Origin: Glandiceps talaboti
Lineage: Eukaryota > Hemichordata > Enteropneusta > Spengelidae
DNA length: 64,000 nt
NCBI RefSeq assembly: GCF_964340395.1
Contig: NC_135565.1
Span: 17,677,209-17,741,208 of the forward strand
Direction: 5' to 3'
Shown: piece after piece, positions 62,100 through 64,000 of the stretch
Numbering within the stretch: position 1 is the stretch's first letter
Layout: each line of letters starts with the position of its first letter
Notes under the pieces: generated by a model
The model's input: the letters and a program-made list of their open reading frames with translations, nothing else
Database searches by the model: none
What the model was told of the DNA's origin: nothing
Position numbers and translations under genes: made by a program

Positions 62100-62720
62100 G
62101 GGCACCTCGAGCTCTCAGCAGGAAAGGCGCATTATAAATTTGCATTATTATTATTTTTATTATTTTTTTTTTTTCGTTGACAGCAGTGACAAATCCAACA
62201 TGGCCACTACTGATAACAGCATTACTTGAAAGATTTGACCTGAATAGGAACCTATGACAGTAGACAGTTTCCGATAACACTACATAGAAGGTTGTTGTCT
62301 AGACTATACAATTTATTTTAGTCAGTTCTCGGTCCTGTCCAGACTGTAAGGTTTCAAGACTTTGAGTGTCCACTTCTTGTTGTGTTAGTCTAGACCCTTC
62401 CACTTTGCAGATTTCAAAATGTCTTTTCCACAGACACTTACATTCTTACCATATGTTTCTGTACTCAAACCAAAAATTGGAATATGATTCCATTAACAAC
62501 TTGCATAATTCAAATTAATAGAATGAATTCCATCATGAAGTCTTTCCCATATTATACTTTGTGATCAAATGAATTAATCCTGTCCATCAACTATGTTTAA
62601 ATCACAGCTCCACACTTCTCATTCATTGAGATATTAATAACAACAATAATAATGTGAATTTATAATGCACCTTTCCCCCCCCCCCCCCCCCCCCCCCCAG
62701 AGCTCAAGGCACTCACAAGT
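62100..62720. repeat. Two inverted copies of a TTTATAATGCGCCTTTCC repeat with poly-C
   Basis: At 62640-62720: AATAATGTGAATTTATAATG, CACCTTT, a 24-base C-run (62675-62698) and AGAGCTCAAGGCACT. At 62105-62160 is an inverted copy (GAGCTCTCAGCAGG, AAGGCGCATTATAAATTTGC, then ATT repeats). A third partial copy follows the CAAC array near 39485. I recall similar short repeats as common in marine invertebrate genomes. Confidence 0.65.
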
Positions 62721-64000
62721 ATTACCCTACATGGTGACATCACACACTGTGGCATTTAACATGCAGTAAGAACATACAGCCAGTTTGCTGGCTGACACTC
62801 CAATTAAATGAAATATTGAATTCAAAAGTGTAAGCATTTATGCACGGAGGAAGCATACTTAGTCAACATCAGTCTGCATGAAGCTTCTTAACTATTCCCA
62901 ATAATGCATGGTTGTAATCTGCATTCAGGTTTCAATTTGAAGTATCCTTTGTCAAAGACTTTTTTATGAAAAACAGCAAATCTGATGACTTGGCCAGACA
63001 CTTATAGCCTTTATTTGTACTTGAAATTATTGTAGATGATGTACACACTCTGTATCACTTAGATCTACCATCATCTATCTTCATTTGCACATGGGTTCAT
63101 ACCTGTTGGTAATTGTGCCTGTTTTAATCTGTCACACTCCATATTTTACTACTTTTAACTTGGTTTTTTCAATCAGTTAATAAGTACCATTTATTTACCA
63201 CAAAACCCACAAGGAATTCTGTACTACATGTACGTATATCAACTACTTTAGAAGGAAATTTTAGCTGACTTAACCTTCATAAGATCTGATACAGGAGACC
63301 TCCATCATCATGATAATATGTTCTACAACAAAATACCAATTTTGTACCACGTACATCAGAGACATAATAAACACCCTTCAGTCTCCAATAGACATTCCTA
63401 ATTGTAACTCTAGGAGCATAGCAAATTATTCATGTAATGATCCGAAACCTTACAGAGATTACACTTCTTGAATCACTGCAAAGATCTCAACAGTAGTTTA
63501 AGATTAGATGTCCAATCCCTGGCATGATATCCGGCTGTCTTGCCGTTTTGGAAGATTACTATAAAAGACATCTATTCTGTCTTACCAGATCATTATAAGA
63601 AACAGCCATTTATTTCTCAGAGAGAGAGGACATCAAACAGAGACATGGTTATCAGTCTATATAAAACGTTCCTTTTTCTATCTTGTTGACTCGCATACTA
63701 TTTCAACCAAAGTCCCCCCCCCCCCTCTCAAGTGTGTTATCAACTCCAATACATGTAGTCAACTCCCATTTTAATTTCTGTGATCATACTGAGTATAACA
63801 ATGTATGCTTGAAAGTACTTATAATGCTTCAATGGTATAGAGCTTGTCTTTTGAGTTTTCAGAGGAGATATTTCTATCCAATGGTAGCCTCCTGGTGAAT
63901 TTTACAAAAGCTGATAACTGAAATATATTTACGAAAATGTTACTTGCAGATTCCTGTTTTAGATTCCATGCTCACACACTGAGTATCATATGCTTGCACA

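Larger units (their letters stand above)
27333..64000. other. Long non-coding stretch, probably the 5' intron of the LGR gene
   Basis: No exon could be supported here on either strand. I checked minus-strand ACTTAC/ACTCAC donors for a 72-base LRR exon and found none that fits, and no signal-peptide plus cysteine-cap exon. Vertebrate LGR4-6 genes have very long first introns, so this may be one intron. The named repeats below account for a substantial part of it; the remainder shows nothing I recognise. Confidence 0.5.

Overview
The window is eukaryotic genomic DNA from an animal, most likely a marine invertebrate. It is AT-rich, has short exons in long introns, and is full of micro- and minisatellites and short inverted-repeat transposons. 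I cannot fix the phylum: a lophotrochozoan, ambulacrarian or cephalochordate would all fit.

Only one protein-coding gene can be supported. It lies on the minus strand between 27332 and 12883 and encodes a leucine-rich-repeat G-protein-coupled receptor (LGR) with the long type B ectodomain shared by vertebrate LGR4/5/6 and the insect bursicon receptor (rickets/LGR2). I traced 14 exons by reading frame, splice sites and repeat periodicity: 11 phase-2 LRR exons, an LRR/hinge exon holding the last repeats and the HCC cysteine box, a second hinge exon, and one large exon with the whole seven-helix domain and cytoplasmic tail. The joined frame is open for about 898 residues. By alignment from memory with vertebrate LGR5, the signal peptide, N-terminal cysteine cap and first LRR are missing. 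Those exons are probably beyond 64000, or were missed in the 27.4-64 kb stretch, which would then be a very long 5' intron.

Layout. 1-12.9 kb: 3' flank of the receptor gene with MITEs, minisatellites and clusters of nuclear-receptor-like half-sites. 12.9-27.3 kb: the LGR gene, its introns holding at least three hairpin elements, a TTAA-flanked MITE family, a perfect 71-bp inverted repeat and several microsatellites. 27.3-64 kb: no convincing exon, but a dense set of tandem arrays (70 bp, about 190 bp, about 125 bp and others) and short non-autonomous DNA transposons, including a CAGTGTGCCCTC-ended family with variable internal tandem copies and a MULE-like element with long terminal repeats.

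No operons, bacterial-type signals, CRISPR arrays, viral genes or toxin genes were seen. The most interesting points are the receptor's combination of an LGR4/5/6-style ectodomain with a G-protein-coupling-competent glycoprotein-hormone-receptor-style membrane domain, and the repeat families that can be defined inside this single window.
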